The position numbers were made by a program, and so were the translations under genes. 64,000 bases of DNA, taken from Doryteuthis pealeii. Its lineage: Eukaryota > Mollusca > Cephalopoda > Myopsida > Loliginidae. The notes beneath the pieces were generated by a model that saw only the letters and a list, made by a program, of their open reading frames with translations, was not told the DNA's origin and did no database searches. Position 1 is the first letter of the stretch; each line of letters begins with the position of its first letter. The stretch spans positions 70,052,345 through 70,116,344 of the forward strand of contig CM042152.1 in the NCBI GenBank assembly GCA_023376005.1, in the 5' to 3' direction. Positions 32,144-42,858 of this stretch are shown piece by piece.

Positions 32144-32690
32144 GATGAAGCTTGAGAATTTGGATTATTTGGGTTATTCGGACTATTGTCCTCATCTTTA
32201 CTGTTATCTGCACAATGTTTCGGCTGATGTGCCCTCCAGCCTTCTTCAGGTATTTCTTGTCAGACTTAGGAATCTTCTCGAACTCGATCCAATTGGGCAC
32301 ATGGCGTGGTGGATAAAGGCGTTTAGTTAATACAGTTCTAAGTGACAGTTATCTCTAGGCTGCAGGTTCAATCCTGGTCAAGGGTGACAGTAACATAGAA
32401 TAATAAAACACAACTTAACACTTGCACCCAGTCATGGTTAGCAGAATGAGAAGTCTACCCCCGTGGATTGAATAAAGGGTTAGGTTCGAAGTTCTGTGAA
32501 GGCTCTCAATTATGACAAGAAGGTTCCCGAGTTCAAAGAGACAGTTCCCAAGTTTGAGAACATTCCCAAGTCCAACAAGAAATACCTGAAGAAGGCCAGA
32601 GGTCACATCGGTCGAAACGTTGTGCAGATAAGAATAAAGATGAGGACAATAGTCTGAATAATACAAATAATACAAATGCTTTCAAAACGT
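32144..32690. mobile_element. E element with tRNA-like head
   Basis: Left arm 32170-32285 and right arm 32560-32675 are inverted (ACTATTGTCCTCATCTTTA ... CTTCTTCAGGTATTTCTTGT). Between them, on the + strand, 32294-32380 is tRNA-like: GGCGTGGTGGATAAAGGCG (A box region) and GCAGGTTCAATCCTGG (B box), with a long variable arm as in Leu/Ser tRNAs. About 200 bases downstream the right arm carries CTGAAGAAGGCC ... GGTCGAAACGTTG, a hammerhead core. Confidence 0.8.
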
Positions 32691-33000
32691 TTTTCAAATT
32701 AAGAAAATTTTTTAATTATTTACAAAAATTGAATATTAAATCTTTTTCTTCCTGGAAATCCCCACACTGTTGAATAAAGCAAACTTAATAAGATCACCAA
32801 AAATGAATTTCTCAATATATAGAAAGTTACATGAATGTGCTCGTCTGCAAAAGTTTCTAACTTCATTTTATACTCCTTTTTATACTCCTTTTTTTCTTCT
32901 TTATATTCACTTGTTTAATGAATGTTCACATGCTAAATTTTTCTGTGCACAATCTTTTCACACCAAGAAACATTTTATTGCATATTTTACCTTTTATATC
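32691..33000. other. unassigned spacer
   Basis: Nothing recognised. Confidence 0.45.
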
Positions 33001-33658
33001 TAAAAATGGCCAAATACGAGAAAAATAAAAATCTTTTATATCTTTTTATCTATTTTTCTCTTTTTTTCACACATTCTTTCATTTTTTCTCTTTCTTTTTT
33101 TCTCTTTCTTTTATTTTATATTTTTTCTTTCGTTTTTCTCCTTTTTTTCATTTTCTTTTTCTTTTTCTTCTCTTTTACCATTTTTCTCTTTTTCCATTAA
33201 AATTTTTTTTTATCTTATTTTCTTTCATTTTCTCAATTCTTTTTTTTCTTCATTTTTTCTTTTTCCATATTCTTTTTCTTTATCTTTTCTCAATTCTTTT
33301 CTTTTTCGCTTATTCTCTTTTTTTTTATCTTTCTTTCATTTTCTTTTTCTATTTTTATTTTCAATTCTTTTTTTTCTTTTATCTCTCTTTCATTTCTTTT
33401 TTTTTCTTTTTTTTTTTTCAATTCTCTTATTGTCTCTTCTTTCATTTTTTCTTTTCTATTTTCTTATTTCTCTTTCTTTCTTTTTTCTCTTTACTCTTTC
33501 TTCATTTTTCTCTTTTCTTATTTCTACCTTTCTTTCTACCTTTTTGGAAAAATGTACCTTTTGTATATTTTTCAACTTTTAAAATTCTTTGCTATAATTC
33601 CAAAACAGTTTCCAACTTTCTGATTGGTGATTTTTACTATTACTTCCCCCCCTCCCTC

Positions 33659-33689
<31 letters not shown>

Positions 33690-33700
33690 CTCCAATATAA
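33001..33700 (+). repeat. T/C-rich tract
   Basis: TTTTTCTTT-type low complexity followed by (CT)n at 33660-33686. Confidence 0.9.
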
Positions 33701-33964
33701 TATTTACATTGTAATAATTCAATGGTTAGCAAGTTTATAATTATGTTTAATTTGTACTAGAAATTATAAGGAAATCATAAGATTTGATTTTTTCTTTATT
33801 CAAATTTGTTTTTAAAATCCATATTAAATGTATTAAACAGTATAGAAAAAATTACAAGATAAACTCAAATTGAATATTTTGACTTAGAATAAGTGTTAAG
33901 CCAAATAAATAGAACTATATATTTACTCTATATAGATTTGCAAATATATGAATTATTGATAGAT

Positions 33965-34015
<51 letters not shown>

Positions 34016-34214
34016 ATCAATTTTGTTCTTGTGAACGTTTTCTGTGACATCAGGACACATTGAAATATATAAAAAGTGAACAAAAAACAGAGTTCATATA
34101 TAGAACCATTGTTTTGTATTTGTTTGCTTTATTTTTCTAATATTTCGGGTGACATTCACCCTTTGTCAAGGTATTTTTTGACAACTGAATATAAATTAAT
34201 AGGAAAATGAAATG
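33701..34214. other. spacer, (TA)n and decayed hammerhead
   Basis: (TA)n at 33966-34011. At 34138-34172 the minus strand reads TTGACAAAGGGTG, then CACCCGAAATATTAG, a hammerhead-like remnant whose CTGANGA box has two changes. Confidence 0.5.
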
Positions 34215-36606
34215 AAATAAATGTGAATATATATATATATAATAATATATATATATATATATATATATGATGTGTGTGGTTATAGTGTGTGTGTGTATAT
34301 GTATGTATTATGTGTATACTGTATTAGTTATATTTATATATAATATATATATATATATGTGTGTGTGTGATATGTATGTATATAGGTGTGTGTTATATGT
34401 ATATATGTGGATGTGTCTGTATGTAATATATATATATATGCTATAATATATATATGTATTATTGATGTATATATATGTAGGTAATGTATATATGTATTTA
34501 TAATATAATGTAATTATTTCTATATATTATGTTATATATATTATATTATTATATATATATGTTTATGTGTATGTGTGTATATATATAGTGTGTATATGTA
34601 TATAATATGTGTGTGTATATGATATATATATATTTATATATAGTATTATGTATAATATGTGTTATTATTAGTATGTATATGATCTTACTATATATATGTG
34701 TGTATATATGTATATTGTATATGGTTATTATATATGGTTATGATATGTAATATATATATATAATGTATATGTTTATAATATATGTTGTATATAGTTATAT
34801 TGTATATATATATATTGTTATATGAATATGATATGTATATATATATGTATATTATTATAAGTTGTATTATATATATATATATGTATATGTTATATTGAAG
34901 TATATATATGTATATGTATATGTATGTAATATGTATATGATATAATATGTATATGTTGTTTATGTATTATATATGTATATGTGATTATATATATATGTAG
35001 TATATATAATATGTATATGTGTTGTATATATATATGTATATGTATGTGTATGTAATATAATGTAATGTTGTTAATTACTTATGTATATGTTGTATATTAT
35101 ATATATATGTATATGTGTGTATATATATATGTATATTTATTATATATATAGCATGTATTTATATATATATATATGTATATGTGTGTTATTATTATTATGT
35201 ATATATATATATATATATTAAGTGTTATTGATATATATGTTATATTATATATAATATAATATTGTATATATTTATTATGTATATGTTATATATATGTATA
35301 ATGTAATATATTAATGTAATATGTGTGTATATGTGTGATATATATATGTATATGTGTGTATATATATATATGTATATGGTATAATATATATGTTGATATT
35401 ATATAATTATAATGATATGTGTGTATATTATATATAAGTATAATATGTGTTATTAATATATTATATATATGTAATGATATGTGTGTATATAATATATATG
35501 CTAATAATATATGTTATATATAATGTATATATATAGTATGGATTATATATATATGCCTATATATAGTGTATGTATATTATGTAATATATATGTATATTAT
35601 ATGTTATGTATATGTATGTAAGTATTATATTGTATATGTATATGTAGATATATTAATGTAATATATATGTATATATATATATGTATTATATGATATATGA
35701 TATTTATATGTTATATGTATGTATGTATATGTGTGATATATATATATGTACTTATGTATATCTATATATATTTATATATTGTATATATATATGTATGTAT
35801 ATGTATATTGATATGTATATTATATATATGTATATTGATATATATGATATGTATATATATGTATATAATGTATATATATATGTATATGTGGTATTATGTT
35901 ATGTTGTATATATATGTTAATAGTATAGTATATATATATGTATGTAGTGTTTATATTATAGTGTATTATATGTATATTGTGTATATATATGTTATATATA
36001 TGTATATGTATATAGATATGTATATATTATGTGTATATATATGTATATATATGTATATATATTATATATATATATTGTATATGTATATATATATATGATA
36101 TGTATATATGTATGTATATGTATGTATATATGTATATGATGTATGTATATATATATGTAATGTAAATATATATTATGTATATGTATTTATTATATATATA
36201 TATATGTATATGTATATATATATGTATGTATATGTATTATATAATATATATATGTATATATGTATATATATATATATATATATATGTATATGTATGTATA
36301 TATATGTATATATATGTATATGATATATATATTATATGTATTATATATATGTATATATATGTTATATATAGATATGATATATGTATATGAATATATATGT
36401 ATGTTATGTATATGTGTATATATAATATGATGTATATATATATATATATATGTATATATATGTATGTATATGTATGTATAATATATATATGTTATATATA
36501 TATGATATATATATATATGTAATATATATATATGATATATATGTATATAATATGTATGTATATTATTATATATATGTATATATATATATGATGTATATAT
36601 ATATAT

Positions 36607-36638
<32 letters not shown>

Positions 36639-36782
36639 GTATATATATGTATGTATTGTATAATTATGTATATTATAATATGTATGATATGTATATATTA
36701 TGTATATATGATGTATGTATATGTATGTTATATATGTATATGTTATATATTATGTATATGTATATGTTAAATATATGTATAT

Positions 36783-36814
<32 letters not shown>

Positions 36815-36905
36815 GATATATATATATATATTGTAATATATGCTATTATATATATATGTGTATATATATATGTATGTATATTGTGTATATATATATGTAT
36901 GTTAT

Positions 36906-36939
<34 letters not shown>

Positions 36940-37262
36940 AATATATATATATATATGTATATATTATATTATATATTTATTTGTATGTATGTATGTATAT
37001 GTATGATTTATATGCATTTATATTATGTATATATGTATATAATATATATGTATGTATATGTATGTATATATATATATATGTATATGTATGTATATATATA
37101 TGTATGTATATGTATATATGTATATGTATGTATATATATATGTGTGTGTATGTGTATATATAATATATGTATGTATATGTATGTATATATATATATGTGT
37201 GTATGTGTGTATGTGTATATTATATATGTATGTATATGTATATATATATATATATAATGTGT
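34215..37262 (+). repeat. 3 kb TA/TG/TATG tract
   Basis: Almost entirely T, A and G in TATATG, TGTATA and TATA units with no stable period. The first half (to about 35700) is more irregular, with scattered ATT and GAT interruptions typical of read errors; the second half is cleaner. All Tyr/Ile/Met/Val-rich open frames here are by-products. Confidence 0.95.
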
Positions 37263-37769
37263 GTATGAATTTCACTTGATTAGTATTAAAGAATGACTAA
37301 GTGATATTTATCATCTTAATAGGTAATCCTATCACTGATTTGTATAGATAAGCTCAAAAAGTATTATTTTTTAAATATTCCTCGACCTTTTCGATTCATC
37401 GTGTACAATGTATAGATTTTTTGTTTTCAGGATCTGGTGAGTTTAAACGAAAATGACTTTTGTGCCGAGTGGTAAGCCAAAGAATTGCACTGGAAGAAGA
37501 AGAAACAATATCTTTAAAGAAAACAAAAAACAAAATAAATAGAATCCTATGGGAGTTGTTGGATTATCTCCCCTGACTAGAATACAGTTGTATATTTTTA
37601 GTATATGCATGGGTCTCTTCGTTTTCGTAGATAAATCTGCATGTTTATTTCTAGAGTGCCAGTGGCCAGAACAGGGGCATTACTAAATGGAGAAATTTGT
37701 TATTTAAGAATCTGTTTGTATATTCACATTTACCTGGGTTAATGAGATTGATTTCAATAGAAATCTTTA
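37263..37769. other. unassigned spacer
   Basis: No repeat recognised. Contains a splice-like motif at 37421-37477 discussed among the rejected items. Confidence 0.45.
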
Positions 37770-37772
37770 AAA

Positions 37773-37828
<56 letters not shown>
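37770..37828. repeat. (TA)n
   Basis: Nearly perfect array of about 25 dinucleotides. Confidence 0.95.
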
Positions 37829-37830
<2 letters not shown>

Positions 37831-37870
37831 GATAGAAAATAAAATTGCAACACCTTGAAAGATGATGTTC

Positions 37871-38157
37871 ATATTGATCTGTATATATATATTTACCAAC
37901 CCCTCCGCACGAGCAGGATATGACACATGGTCAATTTCTTAAGTGGAGTTCAACAGATTTGAATTCAGAGTTTTCCTTCTCCTAGACCGGTTGCCTAACT
38001 ATTTACCCATAGCTGGAGGGAGAGTAGGATTCATACCTTTCCCAAGGTATTAACGCTAAGTGAAATGCAATTACTACGTTAATTGAATTCGGGGCGACGA
38101 GTCCATTTCCCATGACTTTAACCATGACACCACGCGCTTCCATATTGATCTGTATAT
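37871..38157 (-). repeat. SINE-B with intact target duplication
   Basis: Element 37891-38141 on the minus strand, tail first (TTTACCAACCCCTCCGCACG), head last (ACCATGACACCACGCGCTTC). ATATTGATCTGTATAT flanks it at 37871-37886 and 38142-38157, a 16-bp duplication. TATATAT lies between duplication and tail, showing that the SINE itself carries a (TA)n end. Confidence 0.9.
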
Positions 38158-38176
38158 GTGGTCATTTAATACAAAC

Positions 38177-38406
38177 ATCCTGTCGTGGTATAGTGGTTAA
38201 CAAACAGATCCGTTACAACTGAAAAGCGAGTTTAGTTCTTGCTGAATACCCTATACTTGCGACCTTGTGTCAAATCCTCTGAGTAAGGTAAATGTGTGGT
38301 GTAATGGTTAACAAGCTAGTCTCGCAGATCCTTTCCTACTGAAAAGTGAGTTTAGTTCTTGCTGAATACCCTATACTTGCAACCTTGAACCCCCTGACTA
38401 AAGGTG
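38177..38406 (+). repeat. tRNA-headed SINE, two tandem copies
   Basis: Two copies of about 110 bases: GTGGTATAGTGGTTAACAA / GTGTGGTGTAATGGTTAACA heads, then GAAAAGCGAGTTTAGTTCTT, GCTGAATACCCTATACTTG. The first continues into GACCTTGTGTCAAATCCTC, the SINE-B 3' tail. A third head is at 56450-56520. Confidence 0.75.
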
Positions 38407-38450
38407 GCCCAAGATTTCAGGTTTCATATATTTTATGTCAATAGTAAAAG

Positions 38451-38676
38451 TAAGTAAGTAAAGTCGATATCTGTCTGACAGCAAGGGAGTCTATCCCCTT
38501 TTCACTTGTGCTAGACCAAGGAGATTGTTTATGATGTCTGAAATGCAGTGCTACACCTACCATCAGCTCCTCAATTTACTACACAGATATCTGTGCTACT
38601 CATACGCTGAGTTGGTGAGGGCCCGTATCAAACCTGGAACCCTGTGGTTCCTAGTTGGATGCTCTACCGACTGAGA
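38451..38676 (-). repeat. SINE-A, internally deleted
   Basis: Minus strand copy with TAAGTAAGTAAAGTCG tail, ATACGCTGAGTTGGTGAGGG and a GCTCTACCGACTGAG head. The GCGGCCTAAAG block near the 3' end is deleted. Confidence 0.85.
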
Positions 38677-38794
38677 GTACTCTATGAAAATTGACATGTA
38701 ATAGAGTCGGGGCTCCATATTATAAAAAATCGGATGGAAGGAGGAGGGGCTCATATCATAGATTCAGAGAAGGCCATGAGACCCTAGCCTTGTA

Positions 38795-39150
38795 TATGGG
38801 TAATTTGAACATTAGCTACATTAATGAAGTAACCTACCCTTGTTTCTTTCACTTTGAGGAAGCCTTCTGTTTTCTTTTCACCGTAAATCTCCACTGAAAA
38901 TACAAATTTGTTTGAATCAATACAACTGAATGTTTTAACATGAAAATATCATAAAATGTGTTCTTAATTGTGCTTGTGCATTATTTGAAATGAACTTAAT
39001 TGTTATTAAGAACACATTTTATGATGTTTTTGTGTTAAAACATGCATTTTGTGAAAATGGCCAAGTTAAACAGACGGCTTCCTCAAAGTGAAAGAAACAA
39101 GAGGAGGTTACTCTCATTTATGTAGCTAATGTTCAGATTACCTGTATCTG
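38795..39150. mobile_element. foldback element
   Basis: Outer arms AATTTGAACATTAGCTACAT ... TCACTTTGAGGAAGCC are inverted at 39079-39145. Inner arms TTTTAACATGAAAATATCAT / ATGATGTTTTTGTGTTAAAA and AATGTGTTCTTAAT / ATTAAGAACACATT. Confidence 0.85.
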
Positions 39151-39163
39151 TGCATTTCCTCTT

Positions 39164-39382
39164 GATGGGATTGTGGTTAATGTGCTGGACTACAACATGA
39201 TAGTAAGCAAGTTCAAACTCCAGTTGTGCTATTACATCTCCTTTTGGACTAATAAAGGTGTAGACCCCTCATCCTCCATCTACAGGTTAAATAGTATCAC
39301 TACTGTTCTTCTATTAGGATGGCTTTGGCATTAAATAACTTACAAAGGTTGATATGCCATTAAACAAAGAAATCAACCAAAC
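39164..39382 (+). repeat. tRNA-headed SINE with family C tail
   Basis: Head GGGATTGTGGTTAATGTGCT (A box) and AGCAAGTTCAAACTCC (B box). The 3' end CTTTGGCATTAAATAACTTA ... GGTTGATATGCCATTAAAC is the family C tail. Confidence 0.75.
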
Positions 39383-39384
39383 AT

Positions 39385-39512
39385 TTACTCTGGAGTAAAG
39401 CACCAGTTCTCACTAAATCACCAAAGTTAAGCAGCGATGAGCCTGTTCAATACTTAATTAGGTGACCAAGTATCAGCAAGGGCTGTAAGCAACCTGAGTC
39501 CTTTATTTATCA
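39385..39512 (+). repeat. 5S rRNA-derived SINE, tail missing
   Basis: CTAAATCACCAAAGTTAAGC, AGCGATGAGCCTGTTCAATA, CTTAATTAGGTGACC aligns along the 5S rRNA internal promoter region (ATCACCGAAGTTAAGCAGCG, GGGCCTGGTTAGTACTTGGA). It then continues GTAAGCAACCTGAGTCCTTT, shared with 57369-57562. Confidence 0.8.
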
Positions 39513-40364
39513 AAAAAGGTTCCTGTTCCAAACTATAAAAGAGTCACTGTGTGTTTGAGGAACATGAAAAAAAGTAAACAAAGAGGGGGAAATTATTTAC
39601 TTAAGTCTGGAAACAAAGACAAGCCCCGTGTGCATCACTGCTGAGGAGCAAACGACTACATCTGTCACTTCCCAAGCCATGTTCATAAAAAAGTGTAATT
39701 CTAGGGTTTGCCCCGTCACATGACCAAAAAGGACATGGGATGTTGGAGAGCTCCTCTAACAATGTAAAAAGGGAGACCATTCTATTTTGTCTAAGTAAAT
39801 TTGAATATATTCAGGTTGCTGCAATTTTCTTTTCCATAAGTCTATGTAACAACACAGTAGTGATGCCCCTTGTTCATATTATTAGCTTTATATTATTATT
39901 ATTATTATATATTAGTGTGTGGTGTAAAGTTGTCAGTGCATTTAACCAGATTCACCAATTCACTTTCTTGTTAGTGAACTTAGTCATAATCATTTGTGAT
40001 ACAGAACTTAGAAATTGTTTAGTAAAATAAGTTTTCCAGTGTTAAACTCTTCTTATGTAAAAAGATGATGTTTATATTTTTTTTTTATTGGAAAGTCATC
40101 AATTTTTCTTCAGATGGTTAAGCCTTGACGATGCAGAAGCATTACAAAGAGTAAAATGCCCCCTTTCATTTTTTTTTTTTTTTTTTTTTTTAGGTTGGGC
40201 GGTGATATTGTTCCCTGACATATTTTTTGTTCTGATTAAAGGGTTTTTGATTGACATTAACGAGTTATTTCATTTGATCTGTAAATTGAACTGTTTAGAG
40301 GTTAATGTATTACCACTCATTTGGCACAACTATTTAAAATGTTTTATATAAAATCCAAGATCCA
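39513..40364. other. spacer with poly-T
   Basis: (ATT)n at 39889-39908, poly-T at 40168-40191. No supported gene. Confidence 0.5.
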
Positions 40365-40609
40365 ATAAAAATGAATAAGATGAAATTTTTGTTTTATAAA
40401 AAGTCTTATGTAAGATCTAATGAAAATAATGTGAATTTTTTGTTGTATAAAAAGTTATATATAAAATTCAAGGAAAATAGATAAGGTGAAATTTTTGTTT
40501 TAGAAAAGGTTTTTATATAAGATCTAATTTTGAAAGTTAATTAATAATTAATTAATTAGGCGGGCATACCTATTTAAATGTAAGGCTAAACAAATCGAGA
40601 AAAATCAAT

Positions 40610-40651
40610 CTCTGTATGTATATTTCGGCCTATAAGGCCTCATCAGCAGAG
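40610..40651 (-). ncRNA. type I hammerhead ribozyme
   Basis: Best candidate. Minus strand: CTCTG, CTGATGA, stem II GGCC TTATA GGCC, GAA, stem III AT ATAC AT, A17, CAGAG. Stem I CTCTG/CAGAG is five perfect pairs, stem II four, stem III two with a 4-nt loop. All invariant core residues are present. Predicted cleavage follows AUA. Short stem III is typical of hammerheads in Penelope-like elements. Confidence 0.75.
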
Positions 40652-40664
40652 CTATAGATAGGAA

Positions 40665-40740
40665 GACCGCCTTGTGCGTGATTCAAAACCCGACTGTCAC
40701 GCTGACAGGCGAGCATCGTAACCCCTACACCAACCGGACT
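40665..40740 (-). repeat. tRNA-Asp-like promoter head
   Basis: 76-base minus-strand sequence: GTCCGGTTGGTGTAGGGGTT (A box), CTCGCCTGTCAGCG (anticodon arm with GTC), GTCGGGTTTTGAATCACG (B box with one extra T). It ends 13 bases before the hammerhead on the same strand. Mismatched acceptor ends argue against a functional tRNA gene. Confidence 0.7.
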
Positions 40741-41034
40741 TTCTTTAGATTTTTTCATTTTGTTTAGAAGTAGGTTTATATTCATCTTATAGTGACTTCT
40801 TCTACACGACAGTATGAGAAGTAAATACACATTAGCGATGTGTTTATGATATGGCTATTTTTAGCCAAAATTGTCAGCTAAAAAAAGCCATATCATAAAC
40901 ACATCGCTGTTGTATTTACTTCTCATAAGATCTAATGAAAATTAGGTGAATTTTTTGTTTTAGAAAAGGTTTTATACAAGATCAATAGAAAATGAGGTGA
41001 AACTTATTGAAATTATTCAAGAGGGAATTTTTTT

Positions 41035-41600
41035 TCTTCTGACAAGAATGCATGATAATTTTACTGTGTTTTATTATCATAGTTTGGTAATTCTATGATA
41101 ATAAAAACCAGTAAAATTATTATGCTTTTTTGACTCCATTAGGCCCTTCTGACATAAGTCTCTAAACTATGGTAATAAGAACCAGTCAAATTATTATGCC
41201 TTCCTGACTACATCAGGTCCTTCTACTATATGTCCCTAAGCTCTTTAATAATAAAAAAACAATAAAAATTATTATGCCTTCCTGACTACATTAGGTCCTT
41301 CTGACATAAGTTATTAAACTCTATGATAATAAAAAATCATAAAATTATTATGCCTTCCTGACTACATCAGATCCTTCTGACATATCATGTAACTCTATGA
41401 TAATAAAAACCAGTAAAATTATTATGCTTTCTTGACTCCATCAGATCCTTCTGACATAAGTCACTAAACTCTATGATAATAAAAAAACGAAAATTATTAT
41501 GCCTTCCTGACTACATTAGGTCCTTCTGACATAAGTTACTAAACTCTATGATAATAAAAAATCATAAAATCATTATACCTTTCTGACTCCATTAAGTTCT
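41035..41600 (+). repeat. about 75-bp tandem repeat, 7 copies
   Basis: Unit: TTATTATGCCTTCCTGACTA, CATCAGGTCCTTCTGACATA, AGTCACTAAACTCTATGATA, ATAAAAACCAGTAAAA. Confidence 0.9.
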
Positions 41601-41896
41601 TTTGGCCCTATTTGTCAAGAAAGGTCCAAGCAGCCATTAATACAACCATTAATAAATTATCCTACTTAATGAATGCTTAGAAGCATTCCTCTCATGATGG
41701 TGGTGATGGTAGGGGAGTATTAATAGTAGTTGTAACTATAACAACGTTTGTAAATATAGATAGTTAAGTGCAAGTCAAATGTCTACACAGCAGTTATGGT
41801 CTTAAATTTCTTTGCACATATTTATTTATTTATTGTGTGGACAATAATTGTCCGAGTGAACAAATAGCAAGTTGTTATGAAATATTTAATAGAATG
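41601..41896. other. unassigned spacer
   Basis: Nothing recognised. Confidence 0.45.
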
Positions 41897-42276
41897 ATTA
41901 TCGTTCATTTCTCTGAATTTTTGAGATTAGTATTATTTGTATTATTCAGACTATTGTCCTCATCTTCATTGTTATCTGTACAACATTTCGGCCGATGTGC
42001 CCTCCGGCCTTCTTCAGGTATTTCTTGTCAGACTCGGGAACCATCTCAAACTCGAAAACCTTCTTTTCAAACTCGGGAACCTTCTTGTCGTATCCCCATG
42101 GACTGAATAAAGGGTTAGGTTCAAAGTTCCGTGATGGCTCCCGATTATGACAAGAAGGTTCCCGAGTCCGATAAAAAATACCTGAAGAAGGCTGGAGGGC
42201 ACATTGACTGAAACGTTGTACAGATAACAATGAAGATGAGGACAATAGTCCGAATAATACAAATATTATCATTCAT
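41897..42276. mobile_element. E element with 12-bp target duplication
   Basis: ATTATCGTTCAT (41897-41908) and ATTATCATTCAT (42265-42276) flank the element. It begins TTCTCTGAATTTTTGAGATT. Arms contain the hammerhead core CTGAAGAAGGCYGGAGGGCA ... GAAAYGTTGTACAG in opposite orientations. Internal repeats of GGAACC(T/A)TC with CTCGGG give repeated SDSGTF or VPESDKK peptides. Confidence 0.85.
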
Positions 42277-42329
42277 GTGTTTGCAATTATGAGATGGGAG
42301 TTGACTGTAATTCTATATTTCTTTCAGAC

Positions 42330-42615
42330 CATTTTTTTTTTTTTTTTTTTTGGTTACTAATTCAATCATTGTACATTGCAAAGTCTCTTACATTTTATCA
42401 GGCAAACCTCTAGGCATAAAATAGCCCTAGACAGATTGACATGCCATTAAAATCAATCAATCAGGAACTGCCGCTGAATTGTAGATAGTTCCAACATGAT
42501 GCTATCTGATACTTGGTAATCGCAATAATTTTTTTTACCTCCACCCTCATTATGACTTTTTTTGTGTTCTCTATCACAGTTCTTCTTCCTGTGGTAATCC
42601 TCTGATGACACTCTA
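42330..42615. other. poly-T, family-C-like tail, partial hammerhead arm
   Basis: Poly-T at 42331-42352; ATTGACATGCCATTAAAATC at 42436-42456 resembles the family C tail; 42560-42615 repeats the arm CTTCTTCCTGTGGTAATCC of the 19 kb foldback, with CTGATGA retained and the GAAA lost. Confidence 0.6.
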
Positions 42616-42858
42616 GTGGTTTCTTGCTCTGTGGCAGTCATCATGCAATGAAAGTGTTTTTATAAATGATGCAAATGATATAAATATGGTCAAATGTGTG
42701 CGTTTGGTTAACTGTATTCTCGTGTCACTTGTTTGTTTGCATGTTTGCAACACGAGAATGCAGTTAACCAAACACACACATTTGACCATATTTATATCAT
42801 TTGCATCATTTATAAAAACACTTTCATTGCATGATGACTGCCTCAGAGCAAGAAACCA
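42616..42858. repeat. near-perfect 108-bp inverted repeat
   Basis: Arms 42616-42724 and 42752-42858 (GCAATGAAAGTGTTTTTATA ... TTAACTGTATTCTCGTG) differ at few positions; loop about 27 bases. Few mismatches suggest a young insertion. Confidence 0.9.

Larger units (their letters stand above)
30355..32190 (+). repeat. near-tandem segment, copy 2 (indel-rich)
   Basis: Same order as copy 1, but with many single-base deletions, mostly in homopolymers (GAGTCCCAGG versus GAGTCCCCAGG, CCCCGTGAC versus CCCCGTTGAC, GCGTTCACC versus GCGTTCCACC). This error profile is that of uncorrected long-read sequence. Copy 2 runs on into a complete E element. Confidence 0.85.
40526..40927. mobile_element. tRNA-hammerhead element
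   Basis: Inserted in a tandem array. Contains GGCGGGCATACCTATTTAAA and GGCTAAACAAATCGAGAAA (shared with the foldback at 13880), a minus-strand hammerhead, a minus-strand tRNA-like sequence, and a hairpin at 40806-40927 (ATGAGAAGTAAATACA / TGTATTTACTTCTCAT). Confidence 0.8.
40365..41005 (+). repeat. about 55-bp tandem repeat split by an insertion
   Basis: Units AAGATCTAATGAAAATAATGTG-like with AATTTTTTGTTTTATAAAAAG run from 40365 to about 40525 and resume at 40926-41005. The middle 400 bases are the tRNA-hammerhead foldback below. Confidence 0.8.

Noticed and set aside
35681..37279. Many overlapping Tyr/Ile/Met/Val-rich open frames
   Set aside because: They arise from TATATG/TGTATA repeats; stops are simply rare in that composition and no domain is present.
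37431..37471. Exon-like segment: TTTTTTGTTTTCAG acceptor and GTAAGC donor, or a 6-nt GATCTG before GTGAGT
   Set aside because: In the phase required after the PTPRN exon it hits TGA; the 41-nt form would break the frame and the 6-nt form is too short to support.
40112..40148. Exon-like segment after TTTTTCTTCAG reading WLSLDDAEALQR before GTAAAA
   Set aside because: The donor is weak, the 37-nt length is not phase-neutral and it matches no known PTPRN sequence.
41946..42272. Conserved VPESDKKYLKKAGGHIGRN peptide repeated in five places
   Set aside because: It is the translation of the E-element arm; both strands are open because of the structure, and frames shift between copies.
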